A stretch of 62,197 bases of DNA from Silicimonas sp. Its GTDB lineage: Bacteria; Pseudomonadota; Alphaproteobacteria; Rhodobacterales; Rhodobacteraceae. Both the position numbers and the translations under genes were made by a program. The first letter of the stretch is position 1, and each line of letters opens with the position of its first letter. Shown here one piece after another: positions 16,203-25,349 of the stretch. Location of the stretch: positions 1-62,197 of the forward strand of contig JAJDUZ010000002.1 in NCBI GenBank assembly GCA_022826385.1. Direction: 5' to 3'. Under the pieces are notes generated by a model that did no database searches, was not told where the DNA came from, and worked only from the letters and a program-made list of their open reading frames with translations.

Positions 16203-18275
16203 ATGGCTGCCCCGAGACCTCAAACGATCACAGATGAGGAGAATGACCTCTTCCGTCTGCTGCGCCAGCTGGACGCTGCGCCCGACGCGTCGCAACGCGC
16301 GATTGCGGCAGCCCTTGGCCTGTCGTTGGGCGCATTGAACGGGCGCCTCAAGACGGCTGTCGAAAATGGCTTCATTGCCATTGCCGACCGCGCCGGCCCA
16401 GATCGGCGCCAGCGCTTTGCCTACACTCTGACGACCCGCGGCGCGGCCGAGAAGGCCCGCCTCACCGAAAGTTTCCTCGCGCGCAAGCTCGCGGAATACG
16501 ACGCCCTTCACGCCGAGCTGACCGGCTCATCCAGTAACCTTGTTTCCAACGCCCATAGGACGAATACCATGCAAGTTTCTAATCACACGCCCATTCCGGA
16601 GCTCTATGTCTCCTACGAAAGCGCGCAGAAAATGAAGAAAGAGGCCGCCGAGCTGCCAAGCTGGGACCTTTCTCCGCGCCAGATTTGTGACCTTGAATTG
16701 CTGATGAATGGCGGCTTCAACCCGCTGAAAGGCTTCCTGACCGAGGAAGACTATAACGGCGTTGTCGAAAACATGCGGATGGCCGACGGCACGCTTTGGC
16801 CGATGCCGATCACGCTGGACGTCACGCCCGAGTTTGCCGACAGCATCGAACTGGGTCAGGACATTGCACTGCGCGACCAGGAAGGCGTGATCCTTGGCAC
16901 GTTGACCGTGACCGACCGCTGGACGCCGGATAAGTCGCGCGAAGCCGAGAAGGTCTTTGGCGCCGATGACGATGCGCACCCGGCCGTCAATTATCTGCAC
17001 AACACGGCAGGCTCGGTTTACCTTGGCGGTCCTGTTACCGGCATTCAGCCGCCGGTGCATTATGACTTCAAGATGCGCCGCGACACGCCGAACGAATTGC
17101 GCGCTTATTTCCGCAAGCTGGGCTGGCGCCGCGTCGTGGCGTTCCAGACGCGGAACCCGCTGCACCGCGCGCATCAGGAACTGACGTTCCGCGCGGCCAA
17201 GGATGCCGCCGCCAACTTGCTGATCCACCCCGTCGTTGGCCTGACGAAGCCCGGCGATGTCGATCACTTCACCCGCGTGCGCTGCTATGAGGCGGTGCTG
17301 GACAAGTACCCGGCCTCGACCACCACGATGAGCCTGCTGAACCTTGCCATGCGCATGGCCGGGCCGCGTGAAGCTGTCTGGCACGGCCTGATCCGCAAGA
17401 ACCACGGCTGCACGCATATGATCGTTGGCCGCGACCATGCGGGCCCGGGCAAGAACTCGGCCGGGGATGACTTTTATGGGCCTTACGATGCGCAGGAGCT
17501 GTTCCGCGCGCACCAGGACGAGATCGGCATCGAAATGGTCGACTTCAAGCACATGGTCTATGTGCAGGAGCGTGCCCAGTATGAACCCGCCGACGAGGTC
17601 GAAGACGGCGCAACCGTTCTGAACATCTCGGGCACCGAGCTGCGCCGTCGCCTGCGCGAAGGTCTGGAGATCCCCGAGTGGTTCTCGTTCCCGGAAGTGG
17701 TTCAGCAGCTGCGTGGCCGCTATCCGCCGCGCTCAAAGCAAGGCTTCACCGTGTTCTTCACGGGCTTCTCGGGCTCGGGCAAGTCGACGATTGCCAACGC
17801 GCTGATGGTCAAACTGATGGAGATGGGCGGCCGCCCGGTCACCCTGCTGGACGGGGACATTGTTCGGAAGAACCTGTCGTCCGAACTTGGCTTCTCGAAA
17901 GAGCACCGTGACCTGAACATTCGCCGCATCGGCTATGTGGCGTCCGAGATCACCAAGAATGGCGGGATCGCCATTTGTGCGCCGATCGCGCCCTATGCCA
18001 CGACGCGCCGGGCCGTTCGCGAGGACATCGAAGCCTTTGGGGCCTTCGTTGAAGTCCACGTTGCGACCAGCATCGAGGAATGCGAACGGCGCGACCGCAA
18101 GGGGCTCTACAAGCTTGCCCGTGAAGGCAAGATCAAAGAGTTCACCGGGATTTCCGACCCCTATGATGTTCCACAAAACCCCGAGCTGAGCGTCGAGACC
18201 GAGAACGTCGAGGTCGACCATTGCGCGCACCAGGTTCTGCTGAAGCTGGAACAGATGGGCCTTGTCGCCGGCTGA
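16203..18275 (+). CDS. MarR/EPS-type winged helix fused in frame to ATP sulfurylase/APS kinase
   Basis: 690 residues. Residues 1-108 form a winged helix (ASQRAIAAALGLSLGALNGRL; then AEKARLTESFLARKLAEYDAL), closely like EPS-associated MarR-type regulators that are normally about 100-residue separate proteins. From Met123 (base 16569, with AGGA eight nt upstream) a standard bifunctional enzyme follows: sulfate adenylyltransferase with RNPLHRAHQ near residue 317, then APS kinase with P-loop GFSGSGKST near 520. It would make APS and then PAPS. No stop separates the parts, so a fusion, an internally started enzyme, or both may be made. A terminator follows. The enzyme call is firm; fusion expression is not proven. 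Confidence 0.88.
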   Translation: MAAPRPQTITDEENDLFRLLRQLDAAPDASQRAIAAALGLSLGALNGRLKTAVENGFIAIADRAGPDRRQRFAYTLTTRGAAEKARLTESFLARKLAEYDALHAELTGSSSNLVSNAHRTNTMQVSNHTPIPELYVSYESAQKMKKEAAELPSWDLSPRQICDLELLMNGGFNPLKGFLTEEDYNGVVENMRMADGTLWPMPITLDVTPEFADSIELGQDIALRDQEGVILGTLTVTDRWTPDKSREAEKVFGADDDAHPAVNYLHNTAGSVYLGGPVTGIQPPVHYDFKMRRDTPNELRAYFRKLGWRRVVAFQTRNPLHRAHQELTFRAAKDAAANLLIHPVVGLTKPGDVDHFTRVRCYEAVLDKYPASTTTMSLLNLAMRMAGPREAVWHGLIRKNHGCTHMIVGRDHAGPGKNSAGDDFYGPYDAQELFRAHQDEIGIEMVDFKHMVYVQERAQYEPADEVEDGATVLNISGTELRRRLREGLEIPEWFSFPEVVQQLRGRYPPRSKQGFTVFFTGFSGSGKSTIANALMVKLMEMGGRPVTLLDGDIVRKNLSSELGFSKEHRDLNIRRIGYVASEITKNGGIAICAPIAPYATTRRAVREDIEAFGAFVEVHVATSIEECERRDRKGLYKLAREGKIKEFTGISDPYDVPQNPELSVETENVEVDHCAHQVLLKLEQMGLVAG

Positions 18276-18295
18276 CGCCGCAATCTGAAAGACTG

Positions 18296-18328
18296 AAATG
18301 CGCCCCGGCAACCGGGGCGCATTTTTTG
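18296..18328 (+). terminator. Strong Rho-independent terminator after the PAPS synthase gene
   Basis: A perfect 13-bp GC-rich stem (18296-18308 with 18312-18324) with a 3-nt loop runs directly into a T-run. It lies 21 nt after the stop and also separates this gene from the convergent PilJ-N gene. Confidence 0.9.
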
Positions 18329-18329
18329 T

Positions 18330-19178
18330 TCAATACATGCCGACAGCGACGTTCATCTCGCGCAGAAGATCGGTGTTCGCGAGCGCGACATGATTGTTGC
18401 CCTCGTCCGCCAGCGTGTTGCCCGCGAGAGTGTGCTCGAAGAATGGTTTCATCCCGTCCCAGACACCCTGCACGTTCGCAAGTTGTGCCGCGATCGCCTC
18501 GGTCGGGGGGGCAACCACCTGATCGCTGCCATGTCGCAGATCGTGCAAAGCAGCCGCGAATTCAGAGACCGAGGCCTCCAGTTCGACAATCGCCGCTTCG
18601 GGCTCCACGTTGCTGACCAGCGCGCAGAACGCCTTGGTCATGCGTTGCGAGAGCATGCGCTGCCGCCCCGCGACATCGATGGTGCGGGCCATGGCAGGCA
18701 ATAGCCCACCCCCATCGCCGCGCGACTTCACCAGCGCCTTGACCACCGCATTCGACTGTTTGAGCAACGGAATGCTGGCCTGCATGACCTTTTCCATGCG
18801 GGACGGATCCGCGGATTGAGCGGCAAGAAGTCCGTCAAATTCGGCCCAGAGCGTGCGTACTTTGGAGATCTCGTCCTTCACGGCCTGATCGCCTTCCGGC
18901 AGCATGCCTTCGGCTGAACTGCCATGCTCCAGATTATCAAGCGTCGCGGCAAAGACACCGCGCGAGGCGTCCAGCATGATCTGGTGCGTTTCCACTTCGA
19001 CGCCAAGATTCACGAAACAGGCCGCCTTTGCGATCAACTGGGTCAGCATCCGCTGGCGACCGGCAAAGTTGATCTTGTTGGCGGAATCCTGAGCAACGGT
19101 GATCGGCGCCGCGTGCGTCGGCGCACTGACAGAAAGCACAAGCACTGCTGCCAGGGCCGGAAGAGAGAGACATTTCAT
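18330..19178 (-). CDS. Periplasmic protein with two PilJ-N (nitrate-sensor-like) domains
   Basis: 282 residues with a signal peptide ending near THAA (residue 24). Two copies of the PilJ-N/NarX-type helical domain are visible, each with the P-box-like core AGRQRML: INFAGRQRMLTQ near residue 38 and DVAGRQRMLSQRM near 170. In NarX/NarQ this helix binds nitrate or nitrite. No transmembrane anchor or signalling domain follows, so it may be a free periplasmic binding protein. It lies next to glnK-amtB, transcribed the same way but behind their terminator. Confidence 0.8.
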   Translation of the reverse strand: MKCLSLPALAAVLVLSVSAPTHAAPITVAQDSANKINFAGRQRMLTQLIAKAACFVNLGVEVETHQIMLDASRGVFAATLDNLEHGSSAEGMLPEGDQAVKDEISKVRTLWAEFDGLLAAQSADPSRMEKVMQASIPLLKQSNAVVKALVKSRGDGGGLLPAMARTIDVAGRQRMLSQRMTKAFCALVSNVEPEAAIVELEASVSEFAAALHDLRHGSDQVVAPPTEAIAAQLANVQGVWDGMKPFFEHTLAGNTLADEGNNHVALANTDLLREMNVAVGMY

Positions 19179-19253
19179 TGGGAAGATCTTGTTTCAGGTT
19201 TGGGACAGGAAGGCGGCTAAAGCGAAAGTCTTGATGCCCCGTAAAACCCAACG

Positions 19254-19282
19254 AAAAAGGCCCGGGCATTTCTGCCCGGGCC
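19254..19282 (-). terminator. Terminator of glnK-amtB
   Basis: A perfect 10-bp GC stem (19259-19268 with 19273-19282) with a 4-nt loop, followed on the minus strand by TTTTT (19258 to 19254). It lies 32 nt past the amtB stop. Confidence 0.88.
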
Positions 19283-19313
19283 AGTTATTCGGCTGATTAG
19301 GAAGGAAGGAGGA

Positions 19314-20618
19314 TCAGCCTTTCGAGAAGTCCGGATAGGCTTCCATGCCCAGCTCGGTCGTATCGAGACCTGCGATCTCGCTCTCTTCGCTGACGCGGAT
19401 ACCCATCACACCCTTCAGGATGATCCAGACCACGAGGGAGACAACGAAGGTGAAGACACCGTAGGCGATGATGCCGGTGATCTGCGTCACGAGGCTTGCG
19501 TCGCCGTTGTAGAAGACAACCGCGATGGTGCCCCAGATGCCTGCGAACAGGTGAACCGGGATGGCGCCCACAACGTCGTCGATCTTCATCTTGTCCAGGA
19601 ACGGAACCGTGAAGACCACGATCACACCGCCGATGGCACCGATCCAGAGCGCGCCGAAGAGCGACGGAGCCAGCGGTTCAGCGGTGATCGACACCAGACC
19701 GGCCAGAGCGCCGTTCAGCACCATGGTCAGGTCGACCTTGCTGTACATCACCTGCGTCAGGATCAGGGCTGCAACAGCACCCGAAGCGGCGGCCATGTTG
19801 GTGTTGGCGAAGATGCGCGACACGTCGGTGATGTCACCCACGGTACCGGCTGCCAGCTGCGAACCGCCGTTGAAGCCGAACCAGCCGAGCCACAGGATGA
19901 ACGTACCCAGCGTAGCAAGGGCAAGGTTCGAACCCGGCATCGGATGGACCATGCCGTCCTTGTACTTGCCAAGACGCGGCCCAAGGATGATGGCACCGGC
20001 AAGCGCTGCCCAGCCACCGACCGAGTGCACGATCGTCGAACCGGCGAAGTCCGAGAAGCCCATTTCCGACAGCCAGCCGCCGCCCCACTGCCACGAACCC
20101 GAGATCGGGTACATGATACCGGTGAGGATCACGACGAAGACGAGGAACGGCCAGAGCTTGATACGCTCGGCCAGCACGCCCGACACGATCGAGGCGGTCG
20201 CGGCGACGAACATCAGCTGGAAGAAGAAGTCCGAGCCGACCGACGCATAGTCGAGGGCAGCGTCTTCTGCGGCCAGACCAACAGGCTCAAGAACCGTCGG
20301 CACGAAGTTGGGCGCGAAGTAACCGTTGAAGTCGCCCGGATACATAAGGTTGAAGCCGACGAGCCAATACATGATCGACGCGATCGAGAAGAGCGCGATG
20401 TTCTTCGTCAACTGCATGGTGACGTTCTTGGAACGCACGAGGCCAGCTTCGAGCATCGCAAAGCCCGCAGCCATCCAGAACACAAGGAAACCACCCACCA
20501 GGAACAGCAGCGTGGTAAAGATATATGGCTGAATATCCGGCGCGGCATCCTGCGCCAGAGCCATTGTCGGCAGGGCAAAGGCAGCGCCCGAGGCCGAAAG
20601 GAGTTTCGTTAGTTTCAT
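19314..20618 (-). CDS. amtB: Ammonium transporter AmtB
   Basis: 434 residues from ATG 20618, chosen because AGGGA lies 10 nt upstream; an ATG nine bases earlier is too close to that site. A cleavable signal-like N-terminus (MKLTKLLSASG...MALAQ) is followed by eleven hydrophobic segments. Family features include AMLEAGLVRSKN, GSWQWGGGWL and GFSDFAGSTIVHSVGGWAAL (pore His). It imports NH4+/NH3 and is closed by GlnK. It is the second gene after glnK, 28 nt downstream, as in nearly all proteobacteria. Confidence 0.95.
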   Translation of the reverse strand: MKLTKLLSASGAAFALPTMALAQDAAPDIQPYIFTTLLFLVGGFLVFWMAAGFAMLEAGLVRSKNVTMQLTKNIALFSIASIMYWLVGFNLMYPGDFNGYFAPNFVPTVLEPVGLAAEDAALDYASVGSDFFFQLMFVAATASIVSGVLAERIKLWPFLVFVVILTGIMYPISGSWQWGGGWLSEMGFSDFAGSTIVHSVGGWAALAGAIILGPRLGKYKDGMVHPMPGSNLALATLGTFILWLGWFGFNGGSQLAAGTVGDITDVSRIFANTNMAAASGAVAALILTQVMYSKVDLTMVLNGALAGLVSITAEPLAPSLFGALWIGAIGGVIVVFTVPFLDKMKIDDVVGAIPVHLFAGIWGTIAVVFYNGDASLVTQITGIIAYGVFTFVVSLVVWIILKGVMGIRVSEESEIAGLDTTELGMEAYPDFSKG

Positions 20619-20646
20619 CAGTGACATGTCCCTATTTCCCGACCGA

Positions 20647-20985
20647 TCAGATCGCGTCTTCATTGGTTTCGCCGGTGCGAACGCGAAGCGCGCTCGATAC
20701 GTCGAGAACGAAAATCTTGCCGTCGCCGATTTTGTCGGTCTTGGCAGTTGTCGAGATGGTGTCGACGACCTGATCGGCCATCGAATCCGAGACGACGATT
20801 TCCAGTTTCACTTTCGGCACAAAGTTCACGGCGTATTCCGCGCCGCGATAGATCTCGGTGTGTCCGGACTGAGAGCCGAACCCCTTGATCTCTGTTACCA
20901 TCATGCCGCGTACCCCGATCGATGTGAGCGCTTCGCGCACCTCTTCGAGTTTGAACGGCTTGATCGCTGCGATGACGAGTTTCAT
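20647..20985 (-). CDS. glnK: Nitrogen regulatory protein P-II (GlnK)
   Basis: 112 residues from ATG 20985 ([16 protein letters not shown]); the longer open frame upstream is not coding. The T-loop contains the uridylylated Tyr in EIYRGAEY (about residue 51), and the C-terminal GKIFV signature is present. It binds 2-oxoglutarate, ATP and ADP, and blocks AmtB when nitrogen is ample. It is the first gene of glnK-amtB. No clear NtrC/sigma-54 site was recognised upstream. Confidence 0.96.
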   Translation of the reverse strand: MKLVIAAIKPFKLEEVREALTSIGVRGMMVTEIKGFGSQSGHTEIYRGAEYAVNFVPKVKLEIVVSDSMADQVVDTISTTAKTDKIGDGKIFVLDVSSALRVRTGETNEDAI

Positions 20986-21114
20986 GGATACCCTTCCGCT
21001 GTCACGACGCCCACCGCGTCGCTGTTCGTGCAGGGAGGAAGAGCTTGTTAGCGCCCGTAAACAAGGCAAAGAGGGGCGCTTGATACCGAGTTTGGACACT
21101 GTTTGATATTTTTT

Positions 21115-21143
21115 TTGCACAAATTATAGGCTTTGCCTACATT
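21115..21143 (+). promoter_or_regulatory. Possible sigma-70-type promoter of the PBP gene
   Basis: TTGCAC (21115-21120), a 17-nt spacer and TACATT (21138-21143), about 110 nt before the PBP start. The spacer carries the inverted repeat TAGGC-TTT-GCCTA (21127-21139). Matches are partial, and the region is also the leader of divergent glnK, so the owner is uncertain. Confidence 0.25.
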
Positions 21144-21255
21144 TTGAGCAAAAATGAATCGGTAAAATCTGCCAGACTGCTGCTGTAATGGCGCTCCACT
21201 TCTGCGGGAGAAGCGCGTATTCTGTGACCGAGGCAGTATAAATGGACCGACGTCA

Positions 21256-23385
21256 ATGAGTGGCCCGAAGAGCAAGCGACCAGCCCTTGTCGCGGACAAA
21301 CGGACGCCGTCAAAACCGGCGAAGAAGAAGACAGCACGTAAAAAACCGGCCCGGGCGAAGTCACCGTCGCGGAACCCGATTGTGTGGTTCTTCCGCGCGA
21401 TTTTCCGGCTGATCTGGGGAATCGGGTGGCGTGTCGGCGCTTTGACGGCCATCGCGATTGGTGCGGGCGTCTTGTATTTCACCGCCTCGCTGCCGCCAGC
21501 GTCGACGTTGCTGGACGGACGGTCGCGCGGCTCGGTGACGCTTCTGGACCGGGACGGGCAGGTCTATGCGTGGCGCGGCGAACAATTTGGCGGGCAGATC
21601 ACTGCCGAGACCGTTTCGCCGCATTTGAAGAACGCCGTGATCGCCACCGAGGACAAGCGCTTCTATCGGCATTTCGGCATTTCGCCCCGCGGCATCGCCA
21701 GCGCCGTGCGGATCAACTTGCGCGAGGGGCGCGGACCGTTGCAGGGCCATGGCGGCTCGACGATCACCCAGCAGACGGCGAAGCTTCTGTGTCTGGGCAC
21801 GCCCTATGATCCTGACAGCGGGATGAGCGAAAACGAGTACGAGGCCGACTGCCGCCGCACCACGTTGGCCCGCAAGATCAAGGAAGCGCTTTATGCGATG
21901 GCGATGGAGGTTCGGTATTCGAAGGACGAGATCCTGACGATTTACCTGAACCGGGCTTATCTGGGCGCAGGGGCGCGCGGTTTCGAAGCCGCCTCGCAGC
22001 GCTATTTCGGCATCTCGGCCAACGAGCTTCTGCCGTCGGAAGCGGCGATGCTGGCGGGTCTTCTGGTGGCTCCAACGCGCTATGCGCCCACGGCTGACCT
22101 GCAGCGCAGCCAGGACCGGGCCAACCTGATTCTGGGCCTGATGGGCGACCAGGGATATCTGTCGGCGTCTGATGAAGCCGCGGCGAAAGCCTCGCCTGCC
22201 GTTCTCAGCGCAGCGGCTGAAGCGCGGGCGGGTGGATATTTTGCTGATTGGGTGATGGATCAGGGTCCGGGCTTCCTGACGGAAGCCACGACCGAAGACG
22301 TGATCGTGCGCACGACATTCGATCAGGATATCCAGACCTCGGCCGAAGAAGCGTTGCAATTCGTCTTCGACACCAAGGTCAAGCCGGGATCCAAGGCGCA
22401 GGCGGCGATCGTCGTGATGAGCTCGGACGGGGCCGTGCGCGCGATGGTGGGCGGGCGGAAGTTCCGGGGTGTCGCCGGACAGTTCAACCGCGCCATTCAG
22501 GCCAAGCGGCAGACCGGCTCGGCGTTCAAGCCGTTTGTTTATGCCGCCGCGCTGGACCTTGGGTTCTCGCCCAACACGACCGTGCGGGACGAGCCGACCT
22601 GCTGGGATGTGCCCGGCTCGGGCGAGTGGTGCCCGAAGAACTATACAAATGACTTCAAAGGCACCGTCACGCTGACCGAAGCGCTCTATCGGTCACTGAA
22701 CATCCCGGCTGTGAAGGTCTTTGACCGCGTCGGCCGCGAAGCGGTGGTGAACATTGCCACCGATTTCGGAATTGAGAGCGACCTTGCCGTTGGCCCGGCG
22801 CTGGCGCTTGGCACGTCGGAATCGACGCTAATGGAAATGACGGCAGCCTATGCCGGTATCCTGAATGGTGGCTCGTCCGTGCTGCCTTATGGCCTGATCG
22901 AGTTGAAGCTGAAGGGCGAGAACAACCCGCTGATGGAGCAGGAAGGCGGCATTGGCGAACGCGTGATCCAGCCCGATGCGGCGAAGCAGCTTGTCTATAT
23001 GATGAGCCAGGTGATCGAACGCGGCACCAGCACGCGGGCGCAACTGCCGGGCGGTCGTCCGGCGGCTGGCAAATCGGGCACCACGCAGGCCGCGCGGGAT
23101 GCGTGGTTCATCGGGTTCACGGCGGACTACGTGGCCGGTGTCTGGATCGGCTATGACGACAACACACCCTTGACCGGGGTCACCGGGGGCGGACTGCCGG
23201 CGGAGATCTGGAAGGAAACCATGGCGCGCATCCACGAGGATCTGCCGGTGCGCGACCTGCCGATGATCGTGCCGGAACGGGTGGCCTCTCCGAACCAGCA
23301 ACCGACACGCCGACGCACCCAGACCAACGAACCCGTGGTCGACCGGGTAATCCGGGGCGTATTACGCGAGATTTTCGGGAACTGA
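21256..23385 (+). CDS. Class A penicillin-binding protein (PBP1A-type)
   Basis: 709 residues. A Lys/Arg/Pro-rich cytoplasmic tail (1-42) precedes one membrane segment (about 50-78). The glycosyltransferase-51 domain has EDKRFYRHFG (catalytic Glu near 133) and GGSTITQQTAK. The transpeptidase domain has SAFK (Ser of SxxK near 420), YRSLN and KSGTT. It polymerises and cross-links peptidoglycan. It stands alone, divergent from glnK. Assignment to class A is firm; the exact subtype is less so. Confidence 0.93.
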   Translation: MSGPKSKRPALVADKRTPSKPAKKKTARKKPARAKSPSRNPIVWFFRAIFRLIWGIGWRVGALTAIAIGAGVLYFTASLPPASTLLDGRSRGSVTLLDRDGQVYAWRGEQFGGQITAETVSPHLKNAVIATEDKRFYRHFGISPRGIASAVRINLREGRGPLQGHGGSTITQQTAKLLCLGTPYDPDSGMSENEYEADCRRTTLARKIKEALYAMAMEVRYSKDEILTIYLNRAYLGAGARGFEAASQRYFGISANELLPSEAAMLAGLLVAPTRYAPTADLQRSQDRANLILGLMGDQGYLSASDEAAAKASPAVLSAAAEARAGGYFADWVMDQGPGFLTEATTEDVIVRTTFDQDIQTSAEEALQFVFDTKVKPGSKAQAAIVVMSSDGAVRAMVGGRKFRGVAGQFNRAIQAKRQTGSAFKPFVYAAALDLGFSPNTTVRDEPTCWDVPGSGEWCPKNYTNDFKGTVTLTEALYRSLNIPAVKVFDRVGREAVVNIATDFGIESDLAVGPALALGTSESTLMEMTAAYAGILNGGSSVLPYGLIELKLKGENNPLMEQEGGIGERVIQPDAAKQLVYMMSQVIERGTSTRAQLPGGRPAAGKSGTTQAARDAWFIGFTADYVAGVWIGYDDNTPLTGVTGGGLPAEIWKETMARIHEDLPVRDLPMIVPERVASPNQQPTRRRTQTNEPVVDRVIRGVLREIFGN

Positions 23386-23397
23386 GAGGGTCGGTCC

Positions 23398-23850
23398 TTA
23401 GTCCGAGAGGGACTTTTTGAATCCGATGTGACTGGGCTGGAACCCGTTGGCTTCATAAAAGCGGCGGGCCTCGTCTCGGCTGCTGTTCATGGTCAATTGC
23501 AGCAGCTTGGCCCCAGCAGCCCGCGCCCGTGTCTCGGCGTCCTGCAGCATCGCGGCCCCGATTCCCTGACCACGCACGGATCCATCGACACGCACACCTT
23601 CAATCTGGGCGCGACGTATCGCGGAGAGCGAGATATGCGCGATGACTGTCAATTGATAGCTGGCAACGATCTGCCCGTTGAGGTCCCCAACGATCACCGC
23701 GTTGTTTGGATCGGCCGCGATCGCCTGGAAGGCCTGACGATACGTGGACAGGTCCGCAGATTCGCGCGACTTGCCCAGATAGTCATTTGACAAAAGCGCA
23801 ATGATGACCGGCAAATCGGCTTCGATTGCCTCGCGAAAGACGACGCTCAT
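23398..23850 (-). CDS. GNAT-family N-acetyltransferase
   Basis: 150 residues from ATG 23850, which overlaps the trpF stop by 4 nt; the much longer open frame upstream lies within trpF. The acetyl-CoA-binding motif A appears as [19 protein letters not shown] (about 80-98), followed by [17 protein letters not shown]. The substrate is unknown. As the last gene of ihfB-lapA-trpF-GNAT it is translationally coupled to trpF. Confidence 0.88.
   Translation of the reverse strand: MSVVFREAIEADLPVIIALLSNDYLGKSRESADLSTYRQAFQAIAADPNNAVIVGDLNGQIVASYQLTVIAHISLSAIRRAQIEGVRVDGSVRGQGIGAAMLQDAETRARAAGAKLLQLTMNSSRDEARRFYEANGFQPSHIGFKKSLSD
23400..23418 (+). terminator. Weak terminator after the PBP gene
   Basis: AGTCC (23400-23404) pairs with GGACT (23410-23414) and is followed by TTTT. 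The stem is only five base pairs and overlaps the 3' end of the convergent GNAT gene. Confidence 0.35.
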
Positions 23851-24482
23851 GCGGCCGCCAGGAAAGCCCGGATCAGCGCCGGGTCCTTGACACCGGGCGC
23901 GCTTTCCACGCCCGACGCCACATCCACCTGCCGAGCGCCCGTCAGCGACACGGCCTCGGCCACGTTGTCTGGCGTCAGGCCACCGGCCAGCATCCACGGC
24001 ACTGGCCAGCGCCGGTTGGCGATCAGGCGCCAGTCGAAGCTGACACCGGTTCCGCCCGGCAGGTCGCCGTGTTTGGGCGGTTTGGTGTCGACCAGCAGCA
24101 GGTCCGCGACCGTGCCATAGACATCGAGCAAGGCCACGTCGCTTGCGTCGGCAATGCCCACCGCCTTCATCACCGGCAGACCATAGCGCGCGCGCACGTC
24201 GCGGACCCGGTCGGGTGTTTCTTCGCCATGAAGCTGCAGGATGTCGATCGGCACCCGAGACGTGATCGCATCAAGCTGGACGTCATCCGCATCCAGCACC
24301 AGCGCCACCTTGGCGACGCCCGGCGGCACGTCGACCGCCAGATCGCGCGCGGTCGCGATATCGACATAGCGTTTCGATTTCTCGACGAAGTTGAAGCCAA
24401 GATAGGCCGCGCCCGCCTCGACAGCAGCCGTGACGGTTTCGCGGGTCTTCAGCCCGCAAATCTTGACGCGAGTGTCAGACAT
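23847..24482 (-). CDS. trpF: Phosphoribosylanthranilate isomerase
   Basis: 211 residues, a TIM barrel converting phosphoribosylanthranilate to CdRP in tryptophan synthesis. The N-terminal [12 protein letters not shown] contains the catalytic Cys, and [12 protein letters not shown] and DVASGVES (phosphate binding and catalytic Asp region) are intact. It sits 9 nt after lapA, away from other trp genes in this window; in Rhodobacteraceae trpF commonly follows ihfB-lapA. Confidence 0.95.
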   Translation of the reverse strand: MSDTRVKICGLKTRETVTAAVEAGAAYLGFNFVEKSKRYVDIATARDLAVDVPPGVAKVALVLDADDVQLDAITSRVPIDILQLHGEETPDRVRDVRARYGLPVMKAVGIADASDVALLDVYGTVADLLLVDTKPPKHGDLPGGTGVSFDWRLIANRRWPVPWMLAGGLTPDNVAEAVSLTGARQVDVASGVESAPGVKDPALIRAFLAAA

Positions 24483-24491
24483 TGGACCGGG

Positions 24492-24845
24492 TTATCTGCC
24501 GTCAAGAATGGCGAGCACATCGTCGCCGGTTTTGGCAGGCGGCGCCACCTTATTGACTTCCTGCTCGAGCCGTTGCCGCTCGCGCCGTTCAACCTTGGCG
24601 GTGCTGCGATGCTTGGCTTCGCGGACCCATTCCCAGACGAAACCGAAGAGAAGGCCGGTCAGGAAGATGGCCAAGACCATGATGAAGGTCGGCAAGGTCA
24701 GATCGAAATTGATGCCCGCGAGTTGCGCAATGCCGTCCGGCAAAAGCTGCACGGTCATCGGATCCCGGTTGCCCATCGCGATGGTCACCAGAAGCAGCAT
24801 GACAATGAAAAGGAACAGGTACTTGAGGAGCCGCAGCATCTTCAT
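24492..24845 (-). CDS. LapA-domain (DUF1049) membrane protein
   Basis: 117 residues with two hydrophobic segments (about 5-22 and 48-72), then a charged, coiled-coil-like tail ([21 protein letters not shown]). This is the LapA layout; E. coli LapA works with LapB in controlling LPS synthesis. No lapB is visible here. It overlaps ihfB by 4 nt and precedes trpF. Confidence 0.8.
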   Translation of the reverse strand: MKMLRLLKYLFLFIVMLLLVTIAMGNRDPMTVQLLPDGIAQLAGINFDLTLPTFIMVLAIFLTGLLFGFVWEWVREAKHRSTAKVERRERQRLEQEVNKVAPPAKTGDDVLAILDGR

Positions 24846-25123
24846 TTTCCGTTCAATCGATCCCGCAAGAGTTTGCCCGTCTTGAAGAAGGGCACGTGTT
24901 TCTCTTCTACCGAGACGCTTTCGCCCGTGCGTGGGTTCCGGCCAACACGCGCGTCGCGCTGTTTGACCGAGAACGCGCCGAAGCCGCGCAGTTCCACCCG
25001 GTCACCACGGGCCATGGCCTCGATGATTTCGTCGAAGATCGTTGCTACGATCCGTTCTACGTCGCGTTGGTACAGGTGCGGATTCTCGTCGGCAATCTTC
25101 TGTACCAGTTCGGATCGTATCAT
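24842..25123 (-). CDS. ihfB: Integration host factor beta subunit
   Basis: 93 residues, the usual length. It has the N-terminal [17 protein letters not shown] and the DNA-binding arm [10 protein letters not shown] with the intercalating Pro. With IhfA it bends DNA at specific sites. It is the first recognised gene of this operon. In relatives rpsA often precedes it; here a 226-nt gap and a sulfotransferase gene lie upstream, so it needs a local promoter. Confidence 0.95.
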   Translation of the reverse strand: MIRSELVQKIADENPHLYQRDVERIVATIFDEIIEAMARGDRVELRGFGAFSVKQRDARVGRNPRTGESVSVEEKHVPFFKTGKLLRDRLNGK

Positions 25124-25349
25124 CGCTCCCCCCGCGTGTGTCTTCTTGCGCCGCTTGGGCGTAGTCCTCGGGAACTATAGGCCGAAGGAAGACGTTGCGG
25201 AATATGCCAAGTTTCAGAATCTGGGCGAAAACTGGAACTAATGTGCTGAATTCGGTGGAGAAACTTGCATCTGATACGGCGTTTGCCACTGGATTGGACG
25301 GCAAGGCGAAGATGCTGCAGTGCGGCTAAGGAACCGATTCGCTGGGCCA

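Noticed and set aside
24142-24482. Possible extra gene between trpF and lapA on the plus strand
   Set aside because: The plus-strand frame (up to 471 codons) is antisense to trpF, lapA and ihfB, all with clear motifs.
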